Shown piece by piece: positions 1-7,410 of a stretch of DNA of 64,000 nucleotides. Source of the DNA: Pollutimonas sp035515055 (lineage in GTDB: Bacteria > Pseudomonadota > Gammaproteobacteria > Burkholderiales > Burkholderiaceae_B); assembly GCA_035515055.1 (NCBI GenBank), contig DATJBV010000067.1, positions 42,844-106,843 on the forward strand. Reading direction: 5' to 3'. The position numbers and the translations under genes are program-made. The number at the start of each line of letters is the position of its first letter. Position 1 is the first letter of the stretch. The notes beneath the pieces are model-generated. The model saw only the letters and a program-made list of their open reading frames with translations. It was not told the DNA's origin and did no database searches.

Positions 1-2
1 GC

Positions 3-152
3 CGCAGCAGATGCCTATATGAAGGGGCATACGAGCCAAGGGAAAGAGACTATGCCGAGCAGGAAGCGAAGCGCCTGAATCAAGCCTCACTGGAAAGGTT
101 TCGCCGAAGCTCCCCAAGTGCGCGCGCGTCATCCAGCCGGGCCCGGCCGTAA
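3..152 (+). CDS. C-terminal tail of a hypothetical protein (truncated by the window edge)
   Basis: An open frame enters from the left edge and ends at TAA 150-152. Its 49 visible residues are very hydrophilic and rich in Arg, Glu and Ser, with a stretch reading EQEAKRLNQASLERF that could be helical. No domain is recognisable. The other two plus-strand frames close within about 80 bases, which mildly favours this one. It may also be chance coding, because the only terminator nearby (171-193) faces the other strand. Confidence 0.35.
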   Translation, partial: RSRCLYEGAYEPRERDYAEQEAKRLNQASLERFRRSSPSARASSSRARP

Positions 153-170
153 CGCACGACTGCCGCGCCA

Positions 171-193
171 AAAAAAAGCCCTCTAACGAGGGC
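171..193 (-). terminator. Rho-independent terminator of the CsbD-like gene
   Basis: GCCCTC and GAGGGC form a 6-bp stem around a TAAC loop at 178-193. Seven A residues at 171-177 become a U-tract on the minus strand. It lies 25 bases past the stop codon of the minus-strand gene at 218-406. Confidence 0.75.
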
Positions 194-217
194 AAAGGAC
201 GCCGAATAGAGGCGTAG

Positions 218-406
218 CTATTCTTTGGGCATGTCAAGAATGTCATCTTGAGAACCTTCGGTTTGACGTTGATCGGTCTCGGCGTCCAAGCGCTCCCCCG
301 TTTTACCCTCCCGTTTTGAATTCTCCATATTGGTGGGTATGCCGACCATATCTTTAATGTCGCCTTTGACCTCGTGACTCGTGCCTTTGGTCTGGTCTTT
401 CTCCAT
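218..406 (-). CDS. CsbD-like small stress protein
   Basis: This is a 62-residue, highly charged protein that starts MEKDQTKGTSHEVKGD. That opening follows the pattern of CsbD-family proteins (NKDQ-x-KG...KG-x-I/V-K), small cytoplasmic proteins of unknown mechanism that accumulate in general stress. The rest is rich in Glu, Asp, Lys and Gln and has no hydrophobic core, which suggests disorder. I chose the ATG at 404-406 because AAGGAG sits just upstream of it. A terminator follows at 171-193, so the gene is probably monocistronic. Family membership is a likeness of the first 20 or so residues only. Confidence 0.6.
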   Translation of the reverse strand: MEKDQTKGTSHEVKGDIKDMVGIPTNMENSKREGKTGERLDAETDQRQTEGSQDDILDMPKE

Positions 407-605
407 GGACGTCTCCTTTAAGAACTTCGATCCAATGTCTCCGAACCCACCGGGAAAGGCAAGCGTTGTGCCTGCGCACCGGCTAAACGCAATAGGCGTG
501 TACGTCGAACAGCTCTCGCTGAATTCACTGGTTACGGTTTGCAGTGCCTCGAAAAGGATCATGGTCCTAGAATTAAAAGACCGCAAAAAAAACGAAGGAG
601 CTACG

Positions 606-758
606 ATGAAAAAATTAATCATTGCTGTCATGCTTTTAGTGCTGTCGGGCTGCGGGATGATGCCGCACGGTTCTAACGACAACGATACGGATCGTCATAG
701 CCGGACTCCAATGAGTAATGGCAGCGGCGGTGGGAATGGCGGCGGCGGGGGTTATTGA
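606..758 (+). CDS. Small predicted lipoprotein with Gly-rich tail
   Basis: A 50-residue protein starts MKKLIIAVMLLVLSGCG. This is a short signal peptide with a lipobox (L-S-G-C, Cys at residue 16), so it should be lipidated and held in the cell envelope. The mature part is polar (Asn, Asp, Ser) and ends in a run of Gly interrupted by Asn and Ser, with a final Tyr. GAAGGAG at 594-600 gives a strong ribosome site. It is divergent from the CsbD-like gene and followed by a terminator at 817-844. Its role is unknown; similar tiny Gly-rich lipoproteins are common in Burkholderiales. Confidence 0.65.
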   Translation: MKKLIIAVMLLVLSGCGMMPHGSNDNDTDRHSRTPMSNGSGGGNGGGGGY

Positions 759-816
759 CACGCCAGCATAAAAGCCGCGCGAAATATGGAATCGTTAACC
801 GTTTCTTTATTAATTC

Positions 817-844
817 AGGGCCACTTCAGTCGGTGGCTCTTTTC
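817..844 (+). terminator. Rho-independent terminator after the small lipoprotein gene
   Basis: AGGGCCAC (817-824) pairs with GTGGCTCT (833-840) across an eight-base loop, with one G-T pair, and TTT follows. It separates the lipoprotein gene from the oxidase operon that starts at 954. Confidence 0.7.
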
Positions 845-953
845 GTTCCTGCCATTTGCCGTGGAACGATAATTGCCGCGTTCCTTATCCGATACGGATA
901 CATGGCTATGTACACGGTTAAAGTCACGTAGCCGTCTTCCCAAGGAGCGAAGC

Positions 954-2387
954 ATGGATGTCGATGCGCTACTGCTGGCTCGTATTCAATTTGGCTTTAC
1001 GATAGCCTTCCACATTATTTTCCCGGCGATTACGATCGGGCTTGCCAGCTACTTGGCAGTGCTGGAAGCCTGCTGGCTGAACACGCACAAGACAGTGTTC
1101 CGCGATCTTTACCATTTCTGGGTCAAGATTTTCGCCGTGAATTTCGGCATGGGCGTCGTCTCTGGCCTGGTCATGGCTTATCAGTTCGGCACGAACTGGA
1201 GTTTTTTTTCGGAGTTTGCGGGCGGGGTGACGGGACCATTGCTGGCCTATGAAGTGCTTACCGCCTTTTTCCTCGAGGCAGGGTTCCTGGGCGTCATGTT
1301 ATTCGGCTGGACCCGCGTGGGCCCAGGGCTGCACTTTCTTTCCACCGTCATGGTGGCGTTGGGCACGCTGTTGTCGGCGACCTGGATACTGGCGTCGAAC
1401 AGCTGGATGCAGACGCCGGCCGGCTATGAAGTGATCGGCGGCCGCGTGGTGCCGGTGGACTGGCTGGCCGTGATTTTCAACCCGTCATTCCCTTACCGGC
1501 TGGTGCATATGGGGTTGGCCGCATTTCTCGTGACGGCCCTTCTCGTGGCGGCGTCCGCAGCCTGGCACCTGCTGCGCGGATACGACAATCCGGCTATCCG
1601 GAAAATGCTTTCCATGGCGATGTGGATGGTTCTTGTAGTGGCTCCCCTGCAGGCGGTCGTCGGTGATTTTCACGGCTTGAATACGCTGGAGCACCAGCCG
1701 GCGAAGCTCGCCGCCATTGAAGGCCACTGGGAAAACAAGCCCGGTGAAGGGGTGCCATTGACGCTCTTCGGTTGGCCCGACATGGAACAGGAAAAGAACC
1801 ATTTCGCTGTGGAAGTTCCGCGGTTGGGCAGCCTGATCTTGACCCACAGCTGGGACGGCCAATTCACGGGCCTCAAGGAATTCCCGCCGAACGACAGGCC
1901 TAACGCCACCATCGTCTTCTGGACGTTTCGCGTCATGGTTGGACTGGGCTTCCTGATGATAGGGCTGGCGGTGTGGGGCGCGTGGGCGCGGTTGCGCGGC
2001 CGGCTCTACGACTCCCGTCCGCTGCTGCGCATGACGCTCTATATGGGTAGCTCGGGTCTCGTTGCCATGTTGGCGGGATGGTTCACGACCGAAATCGGGC
2101 GCCAGCCTTGGGTGGTCTATGGTGTGATGCGCACGGCCGACGGGGTATCGCGGCACGGTGCGCTCGAGGTCGGAATCACACTTGCGCTATTCGTCGTCGT
2201 GTATTTCGTTCTTTTCGGCGCCGGCACCGTCTACATACTTCGCCTGATTCGCAAAGGGCCGGCAATATCCGGCGCCGAGACCGAACCCAGGGGCGGTCCC
2301 GGCGAGCAGCACACGCCGGCCCGTCCGTTGTCCGCAGCCCCGGATCGGGTGGCTGACAATGCGCCAACTTACGTTCCGGAAGGGTGA
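954..2387 (+). CDS. cydA: Cytochrome bd-type quinol oxidase subunit I (cyanide-insensitive type)
   Basis: Subunit I of a membrane quinol oxidase that reduces oxygen to water without a haem-copper centre. The 477 residues start MDVDALLLARIQFGFTIAFH, where His20 matches the first haem ligand of CydA. The quinol-loop motif GDFHG...KLAAIE is present, as is GRQPWVVYG. The protein is shorter than E. coli CydA (522 residues) because the quinol loop is short, a feature of CioA-type oxidases that tolerate cyanide. Multiple membrane helices are evident. The ATG at 954 is preceded by AAGGAG. It is the first gene of a three-gene unit with cydB and a DUF2474 gene. Confidence 0.93.
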   Translation: MDVDALLLARIQFGFTIAFHIIFPAITIGLASYLAVLEACWLNTHKTVFRDLYHFWVKIFAVNFGMGVVSGLVMAYQFGTNWSFFSEFAGGVTGPLLAYEVLTAFFLEAGFLGVMLFGWTRVGPGLHFLSTVMVALGTLLSATWILASNSWMQTPAGYEVIGGRVVPVDWLAVIFNPSFPYRLVHMGLAAFLVTALLVAASAAWHLLRGYDNPAIRKMLSMAMWMVLVVAPLQAVVGDFHGLNTLEHQPAKLAAIEGHWENKPGEGVPLTLFGWPDMEQEKNHFAVEVPRLGSLILTHSWDGQFTGLKEFPPNDRPNATIVFWTFRVMVGLGFLMIGLAVWGAWARLRGRLYDSRPLLRMTLYMGSSGLVAMLAGWFTTEIGRQPWVVYGVMRTADGVSRHGALEVGITLALFVVVYFVLFGAGTVYILRLIRKGPAISGAETEPRGGPGEQHTPARPLSAAPDRVADNAPTYVPEG

Positions 2388-2391
2388 CGCC

Positions 2392-3399
2392 ATGGGTATC
2401 GATCTCGCCTTATTGTGGGCAATCATCATATTGTTCGGCATCCTCATGTACGTCGTGATGGACGGATTCGATCTGGGCATCGGAATTCTGTATCCGTTCA
2501 TCACCGACAAGCAAGACCGGGACGTCATGATGAATACTGTCGCCCCGGTCTGGGATGGCAATGAAACCTGGCTGGTCTTGGGCGGGGCGGGATTACTGGC
2601 GGCGTTTCCCGTCGCCTACGCCGTCATCCTGAGCGCCTTTATGCTGCCGCTTATTTTCATGTTGTTGGGCCTTATCTTTCGCGGAGTGGCGTTCGAGTTT
2701 CGCTACAAAGCCCCGGACGCCCGACGACATTTGTGGGACAAGGCCTTTATTGGCGGGTCGGTCACCGCCACCTTTTTCCAGGGCGTTACGTTGGGCGCCT
2801 ATATGGACGGCATTCCCATGGTCGGCAATGCCTATGCCGGCGGGCCGCTAGACTGGTTCACGCCGTTCGCCATCTTCACGGGGCTGGGGCTGCTGGTCGC
2901 CTATGCTCTTCTTGGCTGCACGTGGCTGATTTGCAAAACCGAGGGCGAATTGCATAGCCGCATGCTTCATCTGGCCAGGCCGCTGACCTTGGCCTTGCTT
3001 GCCGTCATTTTGATCATAAGTGTATGGACGCCGATTGCTCATGGCGATATTGCCGCGCGCTGGTTCAGCCTGCCGAATCTGTTCTGGTTCCTGCCGGTCC
3101 CGATATTGGTATTGGCGGCTGCCTGGCGCCTGTTGCACTCGTTGGGCAACCATCCGCATGTTGAACCGTTCCTGTTGACGCTCGCCCTGGTCTTCTTGGG
3201 CTACAGCGGCCTGGGCATCAGCGTGTGGCCCAATATAATACCCCCGGACGTCAGCATCTGGGAAGCGTCCGGCCCGCCCCAAAGTCAGGGCTTTACTCTG
3301 GTTGGCGCATTGCTTATAGTGCCTCTTATCCTCATGTATACGGGCTGGTCGTATTACGTATTCCGGGGAAAGGTCAAGGCGGGGGATGGGTATCATTAA
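2392..3399 (+). CDS. cydB: Cytochrome bd-type quinol oxidase subunit II
   Basis: Subunit II (335 residues) of the same oxidase. It contains the family signatures MDGFDLGIGIL near residue 20 and PVWDGNETWLVLGGAG near residue 55, plus about eight hydrophobic segments. It starts four bases after the cydA stop, with the ribosome site GGAAGGG inside the end of cydA, so the two are translationally linked. It ends with TAATG, which overlaps the next start codon. In the CioAB family this subunit stabilises the haem-bearing subunit I. It could equally be named cioB. Confidence 0.93.
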   Translation: MGIDLALLWAIIILFGILMYVVMDGFDLGIGILYPFITDKQDRDVMMNTVAPVWDGNETWLVLGGAGLLAAFPVAYAVILSAFMLPLIFMLLGLIFRGVAFEFRYKAPDARRHLWDKAFIGGSVTATFFQGVTLGAYMDGIPMVGNAYAGGPLDWFTPFAIFTGLGLLVAYALLGCTWLICKTEGELHSRMLHLARPLTLALLAVILIISVWTPIAHGDIAARWFSLPNLFWFLPVPILVLAAAWRLLHSLGNHPHVEPFLLTLALVFLGYSGLGISVWPNIIPPDVSIWEASGPPQSQGFTLVGALLIVPLILMYTGWSYYVFRGKVKAGDGYH

Positions 3400-3554
3400 T
3401 GCCTCGCACTATGGTGAACAACGTGCCCGGCTGGCTTAGGCGTTTTGCCTGGCTGGTCGTTATCTGGGCGGCCAGCGTCGGTGTCTTGGCAATCGTGGCT
3501 TATATGCTGCGCATGCTGATGAATATGGCCGGCATGACCGCTGGGCCATCGTGA
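3399..3554 (+). CDS. DUF2474-type small membrane subunit of the bd oxidase
   Basis: A 51-residue protein whose ATG overlaps the cydB stop (TAATG). It has a basic N-terminus (PGWLRRFAWLVVIWAAS) and a single membrane helix at about residues 15-38. This matches DUF2474 proteins, found in other Proteobacteria directly after cioAB and likely to play the part CydX plays in E. coli bd oxidase. A GGGGGATGGG stretch just before the start could serve as ribosome site. An alternative ATG lies at 3411. Confidence 0.7.
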   Translation: MPRTMVNNVPGWLRRFAWLVVIWAASVGVLAIVAYMLRMLMNMAGMTAGPS

Positions 3555-3665
3555 CCGATGGCTGATTGGCGGGGCACACGAACGCCAACCGATGTACGAT
3601 ACAGGGTTCAGATGATGCCGTCGAACCCTCTGAATAATCCGGCACAGACACCAAGGAACCGAAAC

Positions 3666-6518
3666 ATGCAACAACTGGAAAGCACCGCAATAGCGCTGGC
3701 CGAGCCACAAGATATTTCCACCGAAGTTCTTATCGAAAAGTATGCAAAAGGTGGTGAAACCAGCATTACTGAAGTGCGCGCCCGTGTTGCCAACGCGCTG
3801 GCTCAAGTCGAAGACCCAAAGCAGCGCAAAAAATACGCCGACGAATTCTTGTGGGCGATGCAGCACGGCTTTATTCCGGCTGGCCGCGTCAACAGCGCCG
3901 CCGGCACCGATCTGCAAAGTACGCTCATCAACTGCTTCGTCCAGCCGGTAGGGGATTCCATCACCGAGCGCGTCGATGGCAAGCCGGGTATTTACACGGC
4001 GCTTGCCCAAGCCGCCGAAACCATGCGGCGCGGGGGCGGCGTCGGGTACAACTTCTCCTCGATTCGTCCGCGCGGCGCGATGGTGAAGGGCACGGGCAGC
4101 AGCGCCTCTGGCCCTATCTCCTACATGCGCGTGTTCGATCGTTCGTGCGAAACCGTTGAATCCGCCGGCGCGCGGCGCGGCGCACAGATGGCGGTCATCA
4201 ACGTCACGCACCCCGATGTCATGGAGTTCATTACCGCCAAGCAGGAACGCGGACAATTGAATAACTTCAATGTGTCGGTGGGTGTTACAGACGCATTCAT
4301 GCGTGCCGTCGAGGCCGATGGCCCATTCGAACTTACCCATGCCACAGAGCCCAATGCCGATCTGAAAACCAAGGGCGCCTATCTGCGCGACGACGGTCAA
4401 TGGGTGTATCGCACTGTCCAGGCCTCCGAAGTCTGGGACCTGATCATGCAGAGCACCTACGCGGCCGCCGAGCCCGGGGTTCTTTACCTGGACCGCATCA
4501 ACGCCGAAAACAATTTGGCGTATTGCGAGGTCATTGAAGCCACCAATCCTTGTGGCGAACAGCCTTTGCCCGACTACGGTTGCTGCTGCCTTGGCAGCCT
4601 CAACCTTACCGCCTATGTTACGTCGCCATTCGGCGCGGATGCCGGCTTCGATTACAAGAAAATGCGCCGCGCAACCAAGCTTGCCGTCCGCATGCTCGAC
4701 AATGTGCTTATCGCAACCAAATGGCCGCTCGAAGAGCAAAAGCGCGAAGCAGACGCCAAGCGCAGGCTGGGCCTTGGCTTTACAGGCTTGGGCGACACGC
4801 TAATCATGCTTGGCGTTCGCTACGACTCGGAAAAGGGCCGTGAAATGGCTGCCGACATGGCGCGCGAGATGCGCGACGCCGCCTACGAGGCGTCGGTAGA
4901 TCTGGCCAAAGAACGCGGCGCGTTTCCAATGTTCGATGCCGACAAGTACCTGCGGAGCGGATTCGCATCGCGCTTGCCCGATACCTTGAAGGACGCTATT
5001 CGCCAGCACGGCGTCCGCAACTCGCACCTTACGTCCATCGCGCCTACGGGCACCATTTCGCTGGCATTTGCCGATAACGCATCCAATGGCATCGAACCTG
5101 CTTTTTCATGGTTCTACAACCGCATGAAGCGCATGGCCGACGGCAGCAAAAAAGACTATACCGTCGAAGATCACGCCTATCGCGTCTATCGGGCAATGGG
5201 TGGCGACACTGACAATCTTCCGGAACCGTTCGTATCGGCGCTGGAAATATCGGCCATGGACCACATGCTCATGGTCGCCGCTGTGGCGCCTCATGTGGAT
5301 GCAGCCATTTCCAAGACCGTCAACGTGCCGGTCGATTATCCCTACAGCGACTTCAAAGACCTGTACATGAAGGCGTGGCATAGCGGCCTCAAGGGCATCA
5401 CCACCTACCGGCCCAATAGCATATTGGGCGCGGTCTTGTCGGTGCCCGCCGCCGCCCCGCAGGCAAGTACGCCGCAGCCCATCACATTATCAGAGCAGGA
5501 CAAACGCCTCGTGCTAACCGAAGTCGCCATGTCGCCCCCATTGGCGTCGCTGCGTTGGCCGTCGCGCCCCGCCTTGCCCACAGGGGCGGCTGGCTGGGTC
5601 AGCGAAACCATCCACACGCCGCAAGGCGAATTCGCCGTCGTCGTGGCCGACAAGGACGATGTTCCCTTCGAAGTCTGGGTGCTGGGCGGCCAACCCCCTC
5701 GGGGCCTTGACGCCATCGCCAAGACGCTTTCCAGCGATATGCGGGCGAATGACCGCGGCTGGCTGCGGAAAAAACTTTCAGTATTGTCCAGCGCGTATGG
5801 CGATGGCTTCCAAATGCCAATGCCGCCCAATGGCGACCTTGTTCAAGTGCCTAGCGCCACGGCTGCGCTCGCAAAGCTGGTGCAGTGGCGTTACGACGAC
5901 CTGGGCGCACTGGAGGCGAAGCCGAACGATCCAACGCCCGTGTTGAATGCGCTTTTTGCGCCTCACGAACCGAAAACCGGGACGGATGGCACGCTGGCGT
6001 GGGTAGCCGATGTACGCAACCCGTCCACGCAGGATGACTTTGTCTTGATGCTGAAAGAGCTTCAAATGCCCGACGGCAGCCGCCGACCATATAGTATGTG
6101 GCTTACCGGGGCTCACCCCCGGGCGCTGGATGGTTTGTGCAAACTGCTAAGCCTGGACATGCGTGTCGTAGACCCCGCCTGGATAGGCATGAAGCTGCGC
6201 AAGCTCCTGAATTACGCGGAACCGCGCGGCGACTTCCTGGCACGGGTACCTGGGTCAGACAAGCAGGCAAATTACCCGTCGACCGTGGCCTATGTCGCAC
6301 AGTTGGTCATACACCGTTATGCCATGTTGGGTATCCTTACGGAAGATGGTCTTCCCATCAACGCCATGGGGGTAGTTGCCGACGAACCCGCCCAGCAGCT
6401 GCATCTTAGTATTCCCATGGTGGGCTTGCTCTGCAACGAGTGCGGTAATCATGCGGTCATAAAGAAAGACGGCTGCGACTTCTGCACCGCATGCGGCGCT
6501 ATCGGCGCCTGCGGCTAA
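3666..6518 (+). CDS. nrdJ: Adenosylcobalamin-dependent (class II) ribonucleotide reductase
   Basis: Reduces ribonucleotides to deoxyribonucleotides with a B12-derived radical, so it works with or without oxygen. Key motifs are LINCFV (first redox Cys), RRGGGVGYN, and the catalytic ATNPCGEQPLPDYG loop with the thiyl-radical Cys and Glu. The C-terminus carries a Cys-rich tail (CNEC...CDFCTAC) for re-reduction. Two related segments of the TSCPD type lie at roughly residues 630-735 and 775-880. I chose the ATG at 3666 because AAGGAA lies seven bases upstream, giving 950 residues; an in-frame opening reaches back to 3558. No class I nrd genes are nearby. Confidence 0.93.
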   Translation: MQQLESTAIALAEPQDISTEVLIEKYAKGGETSITEVRARVANALAQVEDPKQRKKYADEFLWAMQHGFIPAGRVNSAAGTDLQSTLINCFVQPVGDSITERVDGKPGIYTALAQAAETMRRGGGVGYNFSSIRPRGAMVKGTGSSASGPISYMRVFDRSCETVESAGARRGAQMAVINVTHPDVMEFITAKQERGQLNNFNVSVGVTDAFMRAVEADGPFELTHATEPNADLKTKGAYLRDDGQWVYRTVQASEVWDLIMQSTYAAAEPGVLYLDRINAENNLAYCEVIEATNPCGEQPLPDYGCCCLGSLNLTAYVTSPFGADAGFDYKKMRRATKLAVRMLDNVLIATKWPLEEQKREADAKRRLGLGFTGLGDTLIMLGVRYDSEKGREMAADMAREMRDAAYEASVDLAKERGAFPMFDADKYLRSGFASRLPDTLKDAIRQHGVRNSHLTSIAPTGTISLAFADNASNGIEPAFSWFYNRMKRMADGSKKDYTVEDHAYRVYRAMGGDTDNLPEPFVSALEISAMDHMLMVAAVAPHVDAAISKTVNVPVDYPYSDFKDLYMKAWHSGLKGITTYRPNSILGAVLSVPAAAPQASTPQPITLSEQDKRLVLTEVAMSPPLASLRWPSRPALPTGAAGWVSETIHTPQGEFAVVVADKDDVPFEVWVLGGQPPRGLDAIAKTLSSDMRANDRGWLRKKLSVLSSAYGDGFQMPMPPNGDLVQVPSATAALAKLVQWRYDDLGALEAKPNDPTPVLNALFAPHEPKTGTDGTLAWVADVRNPSTQDDFVLMLKELQMPDGSRRPYSMWLTGAHPRALDGLCKLLSLDMRVVDPAWIGMKLRKLLNYAEPRGDFLARVPGSDKQANYPSTVAYVAQLVIHRYAMLGILTEDGLPINAMGVVADEPAQQLHLSIPMVGLLCNECGNHAVIKKDGCDFCTACGAIGACG

Positions 6519-6538
6519 GTCGCTGGCATGGTGACGGG

Positions 6539-6571
6539 AGCTGGTTGCTACTTGATGGCAACCAGCTTCTT
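6539..6571 (+). terminator. Probable terminator of nrdJ, overlapping the end of the opposing gene
   Basis: AGCTGGTTGC (6539-6548) and GCAACCAGCT (6558-6567) form a perfect 10-bp stem with a nine-base loop, followed by TCTTT. It starts 20 bases after the nrdJ stop. The right arm and loop are also the last codons of the convergent gene at 6548-7063. Confidence 0.6.
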
Positions 6572-7063
6572 TGGTTTCCGACTGCTGCGTTGCTTTACTG
6601 TCTTGCCGTCATAGTCGTAAATATCGATTTTGTCGCTTGATTCGCGACTGGGCGTTTGCAGCGTCAGCTGCCCCGGTTGGGCGGACACCTTTATAAGTTC
6701 AGAGCAGGAGCCGAACTCCGGCGACATCTTATAGCCGTCTGCCCGCAAGACGATCCATCGGTACATCACCGGACACACGTTATCGCCGCGGTTGATCGAC
6801 ACCAGGGCAGCGTGCGCCTTTGGCATCTTGAATGCGTGCGAGATATTCAGCATTCCCGTGATCTCCGGTTCGAGATCGGCGGAATCGAGCCGCAATTTAG
6901 ACTCGTATACGTATTCGCTGGGGCTGATATATAGCTTGCCGTAGGGCGTGGATAGTTGAAGGCGAGATGGGGTGCTCGGCCATTCCAACATAGTGCCATG
7001 GGCGCCGAAGCTGCAGGCGGCGGCAAGCAGGGTGGCAAAAAGGTGTTTGCTTGTGAAAGACAT
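6548..7063 (-). CDS. Exported protein of unknown function
   Basis: A 171-residue protein with an N-terminal signal peptide (MSFTSKHLFATLLAAACSFGAHG, cleavage expected near residue 23), so it should be periplasmic. The mature part is mixed alpha/beta with two Cys (in NVCPVMYRW and GSCSEL) that could form a disulphide. It ends in a basic tail rich in Lys and Arg. GGGAG lies eight bases before the ATG at 7061-7063, which is better placed than the upstream in-frame ATG. I do not recognise a family. Convergent with nrdJ. Confidence 0.7.
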   Translation of the reverse strand: MSFTSKHLFATLLAAACSFGAHGTMLEWPSTPSRLQLSTPYGKLYISPSEYVYESKLRLDSADLEPEITGMLNISHAFKMPKAHAALVSINRGDNVCPVMYRWIVLRADGYKMSPEFGSCSELIKVSAQPGQLTLQTPSRESSDKIDIYDYDGKTVKQRSSRKPKKLVAIK

Positions 7064-7204
7064 GTAGGCACTCCCAATAAGCGGTTGTTGGGCGCCTGTT
7101 CCGATGGGTGGCGCGAAAACCACTACTTGTAAATGCTATTACATTTCATTTGCGTTAGATTTGCAAGGCGAAGTAAGCTGTGTTACAAACTTTGCCGGGC
7201 GCTG

Positions 7205-7402
7205 CTAGGCCGTACTGAACATCAGGTACACCAGCGCAATGCTCATGAGACCGAAATAAACCACGACGCCAGCAACCAGGGCGCGAATAATGGTTTTTAC
7301 CCGTTGTCGAAGAGCGGGGCGGGCGTGGCGGTAACTGCGCGCATGCCACCACCAAGTGGCGACGCACGCCAGTACGCTTAGCAAAATAATGCTCAATTTC
7401 AT
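7205..7402 (-). CDS. Small two-helix membrane protein of unknown function
   Basis: A 65-residue protein with two hydrophobic segments: residues 3-19 (LSIILLSVLACVATWWW) and about 41-63 (ALVAGVVVYFGLMSIALVY). They are joined by a basic loop rich in Arg and His. It begins eight bases after the chemoreceptor gene and has no clear ribosome site of its own, so it may be translated by coupling. It would be the last gene of the minus-strand arm of the catabolic cluster. Confidence 0.5.
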   Translation of the reverse strand: MKLSIILLSVLACVATWWWHARSYRHARPALRQRVKTIIRALVAGVVVYFGLMSIALVYLMFSTA

Positions 7403-7410
7403 GCGGCATT

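Noticed and set aside
3555..3665. Possible cobalamin riboswitch before the B12-dependent nrdJ
   Set aside because: The 111-base gap is too short for one and I see no B12-box sequence.
3396..4739. Long open frame (447 codons) on the minus strand opposite nrdJ
   Set aside because: It is antisense to an unmistakable nrdJ, has no domain or ribosome site, and is explained by GC-rich codon use.
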